Shown: in pieces, positions 14,021 to 23,215 of the stretch
Layout of the letters: every line of letters begins with the position of its first letter
Position numbering within the stretch: position 1 is the first letter of the stretch
Origin: an uncultured Bacteroidota bacterium
GTDB taxonomy: Bacteria; Bacteroidota; Bacteroidia; 2-12-FULL-35-15
DNA: 64,000 nt
Reading direction: 5' to 3'
Assembly (NCBI GenBank): GCA_903847205.1
Contig: CAINDA010000049.1
Location: 33,265-97,264 of the forward strand
Notes under the pieces: model-generated
Databases searched by the model: none
Seen by the model: only the letters and a program-made list of their open reading frames with translations
What the model was told of the DNA's origin: nothing
Translations under genes and position numbers: made by a program

Positions 14021-15100
14021 ATGAAAAATAAAAGCTTCATTTCCTCCGTTTGTTTTATTATTATATGTCTCGCAGTATTAGGTGAAGCAGCCTTTGCTCA
14101 AAACAGCAACGTCGGCATTGGCACTGTCAGCCCTAAACCTTCCGCTTTGCTGGATATTGATGCAAGCCCTGCCAACAATAAAGGAATTCTTATTCCGCGC
14201 TTGACGGCAATGCAGCGCCTTGCAATCTCTTCACCTGCTAATAGTTTATTGGTATTTGACACCGATTCGATGTGCTACCTCTTTTATAGAAGTCAAACAA
14301 CATCCTGGATTTCACTTTGTAATGTTATTGGAACTACAGGTTCTACTGGACGCACAGGCGCTGCTGGAGTATCTGGATCAACTGGCCCTATAGGGAATAC
14401 AGGTGCTTACGGGGCGACCGGCGCAACAGGTGCAAATGGAATAACAGGTGCTGGAGGGTCTTTAGGATCAACAGGGGCAGCCGGTGCAAATGGATTAACC
14501 GGGACTACAGGGGCTTTAGGATCAACTGGGTCAACAGGCGCTAATGGATTAACCGGGTCTACCGGGGCAGCGGGATCAACCGGGGCTGCCGGCGTTGTCG
14601 GCCCAACCGGCAATTCCAATCTGCCTGCAGGAATAATAGTAATGTGGAGCGGAACAATTGCAAACATTCCTTCTGGATGGGCATTATGTGATGGGACTTT
14701 GGGTACTCCCAATTTATTAGATATGTTTATTTTAAGCGTAAGCACTGCAGAAAACCCGGGCGCTACAGGCGGAACCAATTCATATACGCTCAGCACAGCG
14801 CAGCTGCCTGCACATACACACACTGGAAGTACCAGTAATGACGGTGCTCATTTTCATACCAATGGCCCTAATTCCTCCGGAGTATTTTATTCTGATCCTC
14901 TGCCAGCTGAACTGAGTAATGGGCTGACAGCCGGCGGAGAATTTAACGATGCAGGAGCTTCGGGAATTTCCAGGGGAGGTTTTATGACATCTACTGCAGG
15001 TTTACATAATCATACTTTTACAACTGACCCTGCTGGATCTGGTTCACCTATTGATAATCGTCCGGCTTTTTATAAACTCGCGTTTATAATGAAACTCTAG
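14021..15100 (+). CDS. Collagen-stalk protein with HxH short-tail-fibre-like tip
   Basis: Fibre gene 5 (359 aa), 33 bp after gene 4. It has a signal peptide 1-26 (AFAQ), the head 27-98 with the variant [12 protein letters not shown], and a stalk at about 102-197 of GANGLTG/GAAGSTG type. It lacks the THWTITGN connector and the second head copy present in its neighbours. The tip (198-359) starts [23 protein letters not shown] and contains [17 protein letters not shown] and LHNHTFTT, ending [17 protein letters not shown]. HxH motifs of this kind bind metal ions in phage tail-fibre tips such as T4 gp37, and the segment resembles collar/short-tail-fibre domains. It is probably surface-exposed with a receptor-binding role; no ligand can be named. 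Confidence 0.78.
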   Translation: MKNKSFISSVCFIIICLAVLGEAAFAQNSNVGIGTVSPKPSALLDIDASPANNKGILIPRLTAMQRLAISSPANSLLVFDTDSMCYLFYRSQTTSWISLCNVIGTTGSTGRTGAAGVSGSTGPIGNTGAYGATGATGANGITGAGGSLGSTGAAGANGLTGTTGALGSTGSTGANGLTGSTGAAGSTGAAGVVGPTGNSNLPAGIIVMWSGTIANIPSGWALCDGTLGTPNLLDMFILSVSTAENPGATGGTNSYTLSTAQLPAHTHTGSTSNDGAHFHTNGPNSSGVFYSDPLPAELSNGLTAGGEFNDAGASGISRGGFMTSTAGLHNHTFTTDPAGSGSPIDNRPAFYKLAFIMKL

Positions 15101-15147
15101 AACCGGTTTAGAAAACAATTAATAATTCGAAGGGTGATAAACAAGCG

Positions 15148-15178
15148 AGTATCGAAAGCAGAAAAACAACTCGATACT
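15148..15178. other. Inverted repeat between fibre genes 5 and 6
   Basis: AGTATCGA at 15148-15155 is the exact reverse complement of TCGATACT at 15171-15178, with a 15-base spacer. No T-run follows, so it is not an obvious terminator. It lies in the only gap above 100 bp within the 11038-20986 gene run and could be a weak regulatory or processing site. Confidence 0.3.
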
Positions 15179-15225
15179 ATTGATGAAATCAATAATTTTC
15201 TGTTCATAATAAAAACTACAATATA

Positions 15226-16665
15226 ATGCAGATTTTGAAAAATCAATTTCAATTACTTTTCTTCCTCTTTTTTTTAATTGCAGCATTCCCATTTACAAAT
15301 TGTTTTGCTCAAAACAATAACGTCGGCATCGGCACACTCAGCCCTAAACCATCGGCTCTGCTTGATGTTGATGCAAGTCCTGCCAACAATAAAGGAGTAT
15401 TGGTTCCCCGTATCACTGCATTGCAGAGGCTTGCAATCCCTGCACCTGCAAATAGCCTGCTGGTATTTGATACTGATTCAGCTTGTTTCTTCTATTGGAA
15501 TGCAATAAACTCAGCTTGGAAATCATTATGTAATCCTGGACCTATCGGTCCTTCTGGATTAAGAGGCAATACAGGTTCAAGCGGTAATATTGGCTCCACC
15601 GGCGCTCTTGGAATAACAGGTTCAACAGGCATCATTGGTTCAACGGGAGCTTCAGGCATTATTGGTGCAGCCGGCAATACCGGCTCAACAGGTTCTGTTG
15701 GAATAAATGGTACAACAGGCATCATTGGTTCAACAGGAGCTTCAGGTGTTGTTGGTTCAACCGGAACTACAGGCTCTGTCGGTACTACTGGTTCAACAGG
15801 TGCAGACCTTGGAACACACTGGACTATAACCGGAAATGCCGGAACTACAGCGGGTCCCAATTTTATTGGAACAACAGATGCAGCTGATTTAGCCCTTGTA
15901 ACCAACAATGCTGAAAATATGAGAGTAACTGCTTCTGGTAACGTAGGTATTGGAACAATAGCACCGAACAATTCCGCAAAAGTAGATATTACCAGTACCT
16001 CCCAGGGTTTTGTTATGCCCCGCCTAACGAGTGTGCAGCGCAAGGCCATTGCCGGCCCTATTGAAGGCCTGCAGGTTTATGATACAGATTTAAAAGGATG
16101 TTATATTTATGATGGTACTAAATGGGATTGTGTGAGTGTACCCGCCGGCAGTATTGGATATTTTGCTAATATTACTCCCCCGAATGGTTATTTAGAATGC
16201 AATGGACAAGCCGTAAACCGTACTTTCTATGCAGAATTATTCAATGCAGTAAGCACACTTTACGGAATTGGTGATGGAAGTACTACATTTAACCTGCCCG
16301 ATCTTAGAGGAGAATTTGTGAGAGGGCTTGATGACGGGCTGGGTGTGGATAATGATGCTGCAAGAACAATCGGCAGCGCACAGCAAGGTACGGTTATGTG
16401 GTACGACAGCGACCCCATATTTACTGTATCAACTATAAATATGACAGGAGGGGTAACAGATGCTGCTGCACGTAATTTTGCAGGGCTTGATAAAACGATT
16501 GAATCAAATTGGCCTAATGCTTATATTACATGGACAGGTGTTCCTAATTCTCTGCCTATTTCTACTAATGGGCCGGCCGTGCATGGCGGAGCATTGGGCG
16601 ATTTTGGAGTTATTGGTACCAGCCGTCCCAGAAACATAGCCTTGCTGCCTTGTATAAAATATTGA
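15226..16665 (+). CDS. Collagen-stalk protein with tail-collar-like tip (copy 3)
   Basis: Fibre gene 6 (479 aa). The signal peptide is 1-29 (CFAQ), the head 30-102 and the stalk about 103-196. The connector and a second head copy ([21 protein letters not shown]) are followed by the collar-like tip from about residue 308: [43 protein letters not shown], ending [14 protein letters not shown]. The tip is clearly related to those of genes 3 and 4 but has its own surface segment at about 390-465. The stop region and the following 32-bp spacer are nearly identical to the junction after gene 4, which suggests that duplication or conversion tracts run across gene boundaries. Confidence 0.8.
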   Translation: MQILKNQFQLLFFLFFLIAAFPFTNCFAQNNNVGIGTLSPKPSALLDVDASPANNKGVLVPRITALQRLAIPAPANSLLVFDTDSACFFYWNAINSAWKSLCNPGPIGPSGLRGNTGSSGNIGSTGALGITGSTGIIGSTGASGIIGAAGNTGSTGSVGINGTTGIIGSTGASGVVGSTGTTGSVGTTGSTGADLGTHWTITGNAGTTAGPNFIGTTDAADLALVTNNAENMRVTASGNVGIGTIAPNNSAKVDITSTSQGFVMPRLTSVQRKAIAGPIEGLQVYDTDLKGCYIYDGTKWDCVSVPAGSIGYFANITPPNGYLECNGQAVNRTFYAELFNAVSTLYGIGDGSTTFNLPDLRGEFVRGLDDGLGVDNDAARTIGSAQQGTVMWYDSDPIFTVSTINMTGGVTDAAARNFAGLDKTIESNWPNAYITWTGVPNSLPISTNGPAVHGGALGDFGVIGTSRPRNIALLPCIKY

Positions 16666-16697
16666 TATTTAATTTGAGCAGAATTTATTTATAAAAC

Positions 16698-19082
16698 ATG
16701 AAAAGTAAAAGCTTCATTTCCGCAGTCGGCCTCATTCTTATACTGCTTGCAGGGTCAGGATCAGCCCTCTTAGCTCAAAATAATAATGTCGGCATCGGCA
16801 CACTCAGCCCTAAACCTTCTGCTTTGCTTGATATTGATGCAGCTCCTTCAAATAACAAGGGGATGCTTGTGCCAAGATTAACTGCAGTACAAAGGCTCGC
16901 AATCCTTTCTCCCGCAAATAGCTTATTAGTATTTGATACTGATTCTTCCTGCTTCTTTTATTATAATTCAATTACATCGAATTGGAAATCATTGTGCCGC
17001 AATGGTTCTGGGGGAATAGGATTAACAGGAAGTACTGGTTCTATCGGCTTTACAGGAAGCACAGGCTCCTCCGGTGCTATAGGCAGTACAGGTTCAAATG
17101 GCGCTGCAGGTAATACTGGTGCTGCCGGAACTATAGGATCCACAGGCAATACCGGAACTATGGGGGCAGCTGGATCTACAGGCATAATCGGCGCTTCCGG
17201 AAATACAGGTGATAATGGGTTTACAGGTTCTACTGGTAATACCGGCTCCATTGGAATGACAGGCTCAACAGGCTCAACGGGAAATGCCGGCCTGATGGGC
17301 TCAACGGGTTTTACCGGAAGTATCGGAGTAACAGGTTCGACAGGGGCAGACCTTTTGACTCACTGGACAATAACCGGCAATGCCGGCACTGCTGCCGGCA
17401 CTAATTTCATTGGTACTACCGACAGTGTTGATTGGGTGGTAAAAACAAATAACCTTGAGAGAATGCGGGTATTAGCCGCAGGAAATGTGGGTATAGGAAC
17501 TTCAAACCCTGCTGGCGCCGAATTAAACGTGACTTTGAATAATAATACTACCGCAGCCCCGATATTAACTTTAAATAGGGCAGGAACTGGTTCAACCGGA
17601 TGGATGAGTGTTTTTTCAGGAGCTGCAATTGGAGATTGGAATCCGCTTACAAATACTGGCGACAAGTCTATAATTTTTACTAATGACAGCGACACAGCTC
17701 TTAACACCAGCGGATTATTTATCGGCCCCTGGAGCTCAAGGCCGAATGGAATTAAAATTATGGAAAATGGTAATTTAGGAATTGGGTTTGTAAATCCAGC
17801 TGCTAAATTAGATGTCAACGGCACGTTCAGAGTCACTGCATCAAATGCTGGCAGTGAAGTCACATATAATACACTTTCAGCAAATCAAACTTTTGGCCAT
17901 GTTTTTCAGGATAACGGAGCTGCACAGTGGCAGCTATTCAAAAATAATTCTAACCAATTTGGTATTTATGATTATGCGAGAGTTTCAAATGTTTTCACAA
18001 TTTCGCCAAATGGAAATATGTCATTAATGCCTGCTGGAGGCTTTGTCGGTATAGGTACACCGGCGCCATCAGTTAAACTTGAAGTGTCGCAGGGAAATTT
18101 TAAAGTAACAAATAATGCATATTCTCTTATATCCGCCCAAAGTTATCACTCTGCTGATCATCCTGCTTTTATCGGCTTACGCGGTCAGGGAACGGAAGCA
18201 CTTCCAGCCTATCCTTTAGCAGGAGATGTGTTATCCTCTTTTATCGGACGCGATGTAATTGATGGACTCACCAATTCCATCCATTATGGCGGGGGCAGTA
18301 TGTATATTAATGCTAACGAAAATTTCTCAGCAGCCAACAAAGGAACCTATATAGACTTTACAACTACTGCTAATGGAACCAATATCGAATCAGAAAAAGT
18401 CAGAATCGACCACAATGGAAATGTGGGAATTGGGACTATAGCTCCCGGGGCAAAGTTACATATAACAGACAATCAAAATGAAAGGACATTACATGTGGAG
18501 CATAATTTTACTGGTTTAATAAATACTGATGCTGCATTCATTGGAGGTATTGATGCCAGTTTCAGCAGTACAGGCTTATTTGTTCTGCAGAAAGATAATT
18601 TGGGTTTTGGGTCGGCTGGAACAAATTTAATAAATGTAGTAAGCAACTCGGTTTCCAAAATGTTAGTAAATGGCTTGGGGTATGTTGGTATTGGAAATCC
18701 AACTCCGGCATTTTTACTTGATGTGAGCGGCACCACAGCCTGCGCCGGAAATGTCTGGACATCCGATCTCAGAAAGAAAAAAAACATAGAAACACTTTCA
18801 TTAAACGGAATTGACATTTTAACTAAGCTGCGACCAGTAAGTTTTGAATGGAAGGAAGTATTGGATGACGGAATGAAAGGAACACAAATGGGATTTATTG
18901 CTCAGGAGCTGGAACGCCAGCTTCCTTCAATTGTGGTTACTGAAAATAATACCGATAAAACCAAAGGAGTAAAGTACATTGAACTTTTACCTATACTTGT
19001 AAAAGCAATGCAGGACCAGCAAAAAGAAATTGAAGAATTAAAACTGAAAATTGAACAATTAGAAACTGACAAGAAAAAATGA
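16698..19082 (+). CDS. Collagen-stalk protein with S74 chaperone tip (copy 2)
   Basis: Fibre gene 7 (794 aa). It has a signal peptide 1-26 (LLAQ) and a head of the same subtype as gene 1 ([33 protein letters not shown]). The stalk covers about 105-216, with connector LTHWTITGN. The central region (about 240-680) has several NVGIG-containing beta modules but no YadA-type block. The S74 chaperone begins at Ser689-Asp690 ([13 protein letters not shown]), contains [14 protein letters not shown], and ends in a Lys/Glu coiled coil. Self-cleavage before Ser689 and trimer assembly are expected from the family. The stop overlaps the start of the next gene (ATGA), so the two are probably translationally coupled. 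Confidence 0.83.
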   Translation: MKSKSFISAVGLILILLAGSGSALLAQNNNVGIGTLSPKPSALLDIDAAPSNNKGMLVPRLTAVQRLAILSPANSLLVFDTDSSCFFYYNSITSNWKSLCRNGSGGIGLTGSTGSIGFTGSTGSSGAIGSTGSNGAAGNTGAAGTIGSTGNTGTMGAAGSTGIIGASGNTGDNGFTGSTGNTGSIGMTGSTGSTGNAGLMGSTGFTGSIGVTGSTGADLLTHWTITGNAGTAAGTNFIGTTDSVDWVVKTNNLERMRVLAAGNVGIGTSNPAGAELNVTLNNNTTAAPILTLNRAGTGSTGWMSVFSGAAIGDWNPLTNTGDKSIIFTNDSDTALNTSGLFIGPWSSRPNGIKIMENGNLGIGFVNPAAKLDVNGTFRVTASNAGSEVTYNTLSANQTFGHVFQDNGAAQWQLFKNNSNQFGIYDYARVSNVFTISPNGNMSLMPAGGFVGIGTPAPSVKLEVSQGNFKVTNNAYSLISAQSYHSADHPAFIGLRGQGTEALPAYPLAGDVLSSFIGRDVIDGLTNSIHYGGGSMYINANENFSAANKGTYIDFTTTANGTNIESEKVRIDHNGNVGIGTIAPGAKLHITDNQNERTLHVEHNFTGLINTDAAFIGGIDASFSSTGLFVLQKDNLGFGSAGTNLINVVSNSVSKMLVNGLGYVGIGNPTPAFLLDVSGTTACAGNVWTSDLRKKKNIETLSLNGIDILTKLRPVSFEWKEVLDDGMKGTQMGFIAQELERQLPSIVVTENNTDKTKGVKYIELLPILVKAMQDQQKEIEELKLKIEQLETDKKK

Positions 19083-20986
19083 TAAACTCTAAAGTTTCAG
19101 CAAATAAAAACCATCAGCGAAATAATCAATTTTTGAAAAGCCCCGACCAGTTTGCTCCTGCTTTTTTATTCTTATTTGATTTCTTTTATCCTGGGTTTAA
19201 ACGTTTACTTTTTATTGGAGTGTTCGGTTTATTCCTGGTTCCAGCCGTCTTAGCCCAAAACAATAACGTAGGCATAGGAACACTCAGCCCTAAACCATCT
19301 GCTTTGCTGGATGTTGATGCAAGCCCGGCAAACAACAAAGGAGTATTGGTTCCCCGTATGACTGCATTACAGCGTCTGGCAATCCCATCTCCTGCAAATA
19401 GTTTATTGGTATTTGATACAGATTCAGCCTGCTTCTTTTATTGGAATAACTTAAGCACAAGCTGGAAATCATTATGTTCAGGAGCTGCAGGCCCTGCAGG
19501 AAATATTGGTTCAACCGGCTATACAGGTGTAACAGGTGCTGTGGGCATTACAGGAATAACGGGCCAAATTGGCTCCACTGGAGCTTCTGGTAATTTAGGT
19601 TCAACCGGCTATACCGGAGTTACCGGCGCAGTAGGAATAACAGGTTCAACAGGAATCATTGGTTCAACCGGTACTGCAGGTATTATCGGTTCAACCGGAA
19701 ATACCGGCTCAATAGGTACTACTGGTGCAACAGGTGCAGACCTCGGAACACACTGGACAATAAACGGTAATGCAGGCACAAACGCAGGCGCAAATTTTGT
19801 TGGAACAACCGATGCAAATGATTTGGCTGTAAGAACTAACAATACAGAAAAAATGAGGGTAACTTCTTCAGGTAATGTTGGAATTGGAATTGCCTCACCG
19901 GATGCATCAGCATTACTTGATTTAAATTCGGGCACATCAAACAATCAAGGTTTGTTAATCCCCCGTTTAACTACAGCCCAGCGCAATGCAATAGTTTCGC
20001 CTGCCTTGAGTTTATTTATTTTTAACACCACTACCAATTGTTTTGAAGCCTATGTTGGCGGGGCCTGGTATTCCATTTCATGCCCGGCAGCCTGCGCTCC
20101 TCCTGCTGCTCCGGGTGTTGTAACATGCAGTACTTGTGTCACATCCGGACAAACCGGTGTAACGTATTCTATAACTGCTGTATCAGGTGCAACTTTATAC
20201 ACATGGTCTGTTCCTCCAGGTTCTGTTGTAACATCAGGGCAGGGAACTGTTTCTATAACTATAACTGCTGGAAGTACGTCCGGCAATATAAGTGTTACTG
20301 CCGGAAATACCTGCGGAACAAGTCCTGCAGCAACATTAGCCGCAGTGATTGTATATAAAAGCTGTCAGGAAATTTTAGCGGCAAACCCTTCAAGTGCCGA
20401 CGGGGTTTATACCATTGATCCGGATGGATCCGGACCTTTGCCATGTATGCAGTGTAACTGCGATATGACAACAGACGGCGGCGGATGGACCTTAGTTCTG
20501 AATTATCTTCATCAGGGTGGCACAAATCCGGCATTAAGTGTACTTACAAACTCATTGCCGCTTTTGGGAAGCAATGTATTGGGAACAGATGAAAGCGGCA
20601 CTCTATTCTGGGGACATGCCAATAGCAGCTTAATGAACGCCATAAATTTTACTTCAATTCGGTTTTATGGAAAAACTGCTGCCCACCCCAGAGTGATACA
20701 TTTCAAAACCATAAATGCTCCAACTATAAGCTATTTTAAAACGGGAACCGGTACCAGCTCAGGTATCCAATCAACTTTTACAACACTAGCCGGACATACA
20801 GCTTTTCTGCCTGCCAGTGCTAATTTGTTTTTCGCAAATCAAGGAAATTTCAGCATGACGGAGTTTCCATATTACCTGGGAACAACTTATCATTGGGGTA
20901 TTCAAGGCCAGGGATCTAGATGGGAAGTGGATGATTTTCTTAATAATTTCAGTCAAAATACCTTTCATCAAATTTCGGTCAGGTGA
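19079..20986 (+). CDS. Collagen-stalk protein with PKD-like and fibrinogen-like tip
   Basis: Fibre gene 8 (635 aa). The start overlaps the previous stop by 4 bases. An unusually long N-terminus (about 42 residues) precedes the hydrophobic signal segment [19 protein letters not shown]. The head is at about 60-133 and the stalk about 137-220. After the connector comes a second head copy ([14 protein letters not shown]). Residues about 335-425 form a PKD/Ig-like domain ([20 protein letters not shown]). From Cys429 the sequence resembles the start of a fibrinogen-related domain (CQEI, then [25 protein letters not shown]). In animals such domains often cap collagen stalks, as in ficolins, and bind sugars or acetyl groups. 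Whether this domain does so is unknown. Confidence 0.78.
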   Translation: MINSKVSANKNHQRNNQFLKSPDQFAPAFLFLFDFFYPGFKRLLFIGVFGLFLVPAVLAQNNNVGIGTLSPKPSALLDVDASPANNKGVLVPRMTALQRLAIPSPANSLLVFDTDSACFFYWNNLSTSWKSLCSGAAGPAGNIGSTGYTGVTGAVGITGITGQIGSTGASGNLGSTGYTGVTGAVGITGSTGIIGSTGTAGIIGSTGNTGSIGTTGATGADLGTHWTINGNAGTNAGANFVGTTDANDLAVRTNNTEKMRVTSSGNVGIGIASPDASALLDLNSGTSNNQGLLIPRLTTAQRNAIVSPALSLFIFNTTTNCFEAYVGGAWYSISCPAACAPPAAPGVVTCSTCVTSGQTGVTYSITAVSGATLYTWSVPPGSVVTSGQGTVSITITAGSTSGNISVTAGNTCGTSPAATLAAVIVYKSCQEILAANPSSADGVYTIDPDGSGPLPCMQCNCDMTTDGGGWTLVLNYLHQGGTNPALSVLTNSLPLLGSNVLGTDESGTLFWGHANSSLMNAINFTSIRFYGKTAAHPRVIHFKTINAPTISYFKTGTGTSSGIQSTFTTLAGHTAFLPASANLFFANQGNFSMTEFPYYLGTTYHWGIQGQGSRWEVDDFLNNFSQNTFHQISVR

Positions 20987-21132
20987 TAAGGAAGTTGGAA
21001 GAATCGGATCAATAAAAGCTAAACTGATATGCTTACAATACACTTTATACTTTTTTTGCAAGGAGCTGCTAAGCCTTATCTGAAGTAAAACAAGGTTTAG
21101 GTTTTCGTTCTTTGAACTGCACACACGTGATT

Positions 21133-21410
21133 CCCTGTAAAGGATGGCGTGTAACGGAACCGTTTTATGTGATCCCCTGCAAAGGATGGCGTGTAACGGA
21201 GTCGTTTTACATGATCCCCTGCAAAGGATGGCGTGTAACGGAACCGTTTTATGTGATTCCCTGTAAAGGATGACGTGTAACGGAACCGTTTTATGTGATC
21301 CTCTGTAAAGGATGACGTGTGTACAACCGTACAGATGTGATTCCCTGTATAGAATGACGTGTGTACAACCGTACAGACCAGATCCCCTGCAAAGGATGAG
21401 GTGTGTACAC
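21133..21410 (+). repeat. 42-bp tandem repeat array A2 (seven units)
   Basis: Units start at 21133, 21175, 21217, 21259, 21301, 21343 and 21385, exactly 42 bp apart. The conserved part is CCCTGYAAAGGATGRCGTGT. The rest of each unit is a small hairpin whose two arms change together: AACGG-AA-CCGTT in most early units, TGTAC-AACC-GTACA in later ones. Same family as 674-770. It lies 147 bp after the stop of fibre gene 8 in sense orientation. The surrounding gap (20987-21730) holds no intact gene. Confidence 0.88.
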
Positions 21411-21477
21411 TATTTTTAAATTTAAACCCTTTAAATTAAATTATTAACTTTCAGCTTTCAACTTGTACCGGCTAACC

Positions 21478-21640
21478 ATGAATAAAAATTTACATTTTTC
21501 AGTTTGCAATTCTTGGCCTATTGCCCATTGCCCATTGCCTATTGTCTTTTGTCTTTTGTCTTTTGCCTAATGCTGATTGTGCATTGCCATAGCCAGATTC
21601 AACGTTGATGAAGCCAGCCCATAAAATTGGCAGCCTTTCT
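21478..21640 (+). pseudogene. Decayed 5' end of a ninth fibre gene (candidate)
   Basis: From the ATG at 21478 the frame reads like the signal peptide of fibre gene 3: KNLHFSVCNSWPIAHC against [16 protein letters not shown], and FCLL in both. A stop comes after 30 codons. A one-base shift then continues with MLIVHCHSQ, matching [14 protein letters not shown] loosely. A weak match to the head-coding DNA follows (GTTGATGAAGCCAGCCC). The alternative is that both copies are dispersed heptamer-type simple repeats and gene 3 recruited one as its signal peptide. Confidence 0.4.
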
Positions 21641-21671
21641 GTAAATAAATCAAACAATCGAAGCAACGAAT

Positions 21672-21689
21672 TATTAAATTACTTTTGAG
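21672..21689 (+). promoter_or_regulatory. Promoter-like motif upstream of the persulfide dioxygenase gene
   Basis: TATTAAATTACTTTTGAG is identical to 8444-8461 and contains TACTTTTG, a match to TAnnTTTG. No TTTG is present 19 bases upstream here, so the -33 element is missing or diverged. Confidence 0.35.
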
Positions 21690-21730
21690 CCAGTCATCGA
21701 AGCATAAAAAGCAATAAAACAATTATCAAA

Positions 21731-23137
21731 ATGAAAGTAGAACAAATATACACCGGATGTTTATCGCAGGGAGCTTATTTCATTGAGTCAGACGGTGAAG
21801 CAGCCGTAATAGATCCGTTAAGAGAAATAAACCCCTACATTCAAAAAGCTGCCAGGGACGGAGTGAAAATTAAATACGTTTTAGAAACACATTTTCATGC
21901 CGATTTTGTAAGCGGACATGTTGATTTAGCTGCTGCAACAGGTGCTTCAATTGTTTTTGGGCCGACTGCAGTTCCTTCATTTAAAGCACACATTGCAAAA
22001 GACGGAGAAGAATTAAAAATCGGGAAAGTTAAAATTAAAGTTCTTCATACTCCAGGTCATACAATGGAATCAACTGTTTTTCTTTTATCAGATGAAAATG
22101 GTAAAGATTACGCCATCTTCACTGGCGATACCCTTTTTATTGGTGATGTCGGGAGACCTGATTTAGCAGCTAAATCAAACTTAACAGTTGAGGATTTAGC
22201 CGGAAAACTGTATGATTCGCTGCGGAATAAAATAATGGTGCTGCCCGATGAGGTGATTGTTTATCCCGCCCACGGAGCCGGTTCTGCCTGCGGAAAAAAC
22301 ATGAGTAAAGAAACATCTGATACACTCGGCAATCAAAAAAAAATCAACTATGCGCTAAGGGCTGATATGACCAAAGCAGAATTTGTGAAAGAAGTAACAG
22401 ATGGGTTGCTCCCTCCGCCGATCTACTTTCCGTTAAATGTAAAAATGAATAAATCCGGATACGAAAATATCAATGAAGTAATAAAAAAAGGGAAGCATGC
22501 TTTAAGCCCTGAGGAATTTGAAAAAATTGCTAAAGAAACAGGGGCATTGAAATTGGATGTCCGCGAACAGACTTTATTTGCAAAAGGATTTATCCCTGAC
22601 TCTATTAATATTGGAATTGACGGCGGTTTTGCACCCTGGGCCGGCGCCTTGATACCAGATATTAAACAGCAGATTTTATTAATTACCGATGAAGGCAGGG
22701 AAGAAGAAACTGTTATCCGCTTAGCCCGTGTGGGATATGACAATACAATCGGATACCTTAAAGGAGGCTTTAATGCCTGGAAAAATGCAGGCAAAGAAAC
22801 CGATCAAATAAAATCTATATCTCCTCAGAAATTTGTGGAAGCATACAAGGCAAACACCGGAATCAATATTCTTGATGTCCGCAAAAAATCTGAATATGAA
22901 ACTGAACATATCATGGATGCTGAAAATCTGCCTTTGGATAATATAAATGACGGCATACCTCAGATTGATAAAAACAAAACCTATTATGTGCATTGCGCCG
23001 GAGGGTATCGTTCTATGATCTATACATCAATTCTGAAATCAAGAGGTTATAATAATTTGATAAATGTTGAAGGCGGCTTTAAAGCTATTGCATCATCTCC
23101 CGAAATAAAAAAAAGTGTTTATGCCGGCTGCGAATAA
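21731..23137 (+). CDS. Persulfide dioxygenase (ETHE1-like MBL) with two rhodanese domains
   Basis: A 468-aa protein of CstB/ETHE1 type. The metallo-beta-lactamase domain (about 1-250) has THFHADFVSGH with His54, His56, Asp58 and His63, then HTPGHT, TGDTLFIGDVGRPDL and PAHGAGSACG. This subfamily uses mononuclear iron to oxidise glutathione or low-molecular-weight persulfide to sulfite. The first rhodanese domain (about 260-355) has Asp320 where the catalytic cysteine is expected (ITDEGREE), so it is probably structural. The second (about 365-465) keeps Cys422 in CAGGYRS and should accept or transfer sulfane sulfur. Likely role: cytoplasmic sulfide/persulfide detoxification. It is transcribed alone and ends at a strong terminator. 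Confidence 0.88.
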   Translation: MKVEQIYTGCLSQGAYFIESDGEAAVIDPLREINPYIQKAARDGVKIKYVLETHFHADFVSGHVDLAAATGASIVFGPTAVPSFKAHIAKDGEELKIGKVKIKVLHTPGHTMESTVFLLSDENGKDYAIFTGDTLFIGDVGRPDLAAKSNLTVEDLAGKLYDSLRNKIMVLPDEVIVYPAHGAGSACGKNMSKETSDTLGNQKKINYALRADMTKAEFVKEVTDGLLPPPIYFPLNVKMNKSGYENINEVIKKGKHALSPEEFEKIAKETGALKLDVREQTLFAKGFIPDSINIGIDGGFAPWAGALIPDIKQQILLITDEGREEETVIRLARVGYDNTIGYLKGGFNAWKNAGKETDQIKSISPQKFVEAYKANTGINILDVRKKSEYETEHIMDAENLPLDNINDGIPQIDKNKTYYVHCAGGYRSMIYTSILKSRGYNNLINVEGGFKAIASSPEIKKSVYAGCE

Positions 23138-23149
23138 ATATAAATTAAA

Positions 23150-23180
23150 AACCCTAAAGGCTTTTAAAGCCTTTAGGGTT
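23150..23180. terminator. Bidirectional hairpin terminator
   Basis: A perfect 15-bp inverted repeat with a one-base centre (AACCCTAAAGGCTTT and its complement) lies between the dioxygenase gene and the convergent gene at 23216. It can serve both. Confidence 0.75.
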
Positions 23181-23215
23181 CTGTAAAAAACAATACAATA
23201 GTATATCAATATCAA

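Noticed and set aside
11038..16665. Prophage or tailocin, suggested by tail-collar and tail-fibre-like domains
   Set aside because: No capsid, terminase, portal, sheath, baseplate, lysis or integrase gene is present, and the proteins carry signal peptides. The domains are used in secreted host proteins.
21133..21410. CRISPR array
   Set aside because: Units are directly adjacent, the variable part is short and repeated between units, and no cas gene is present. The same reasoning applies to the arrays at 8202 and 49719.
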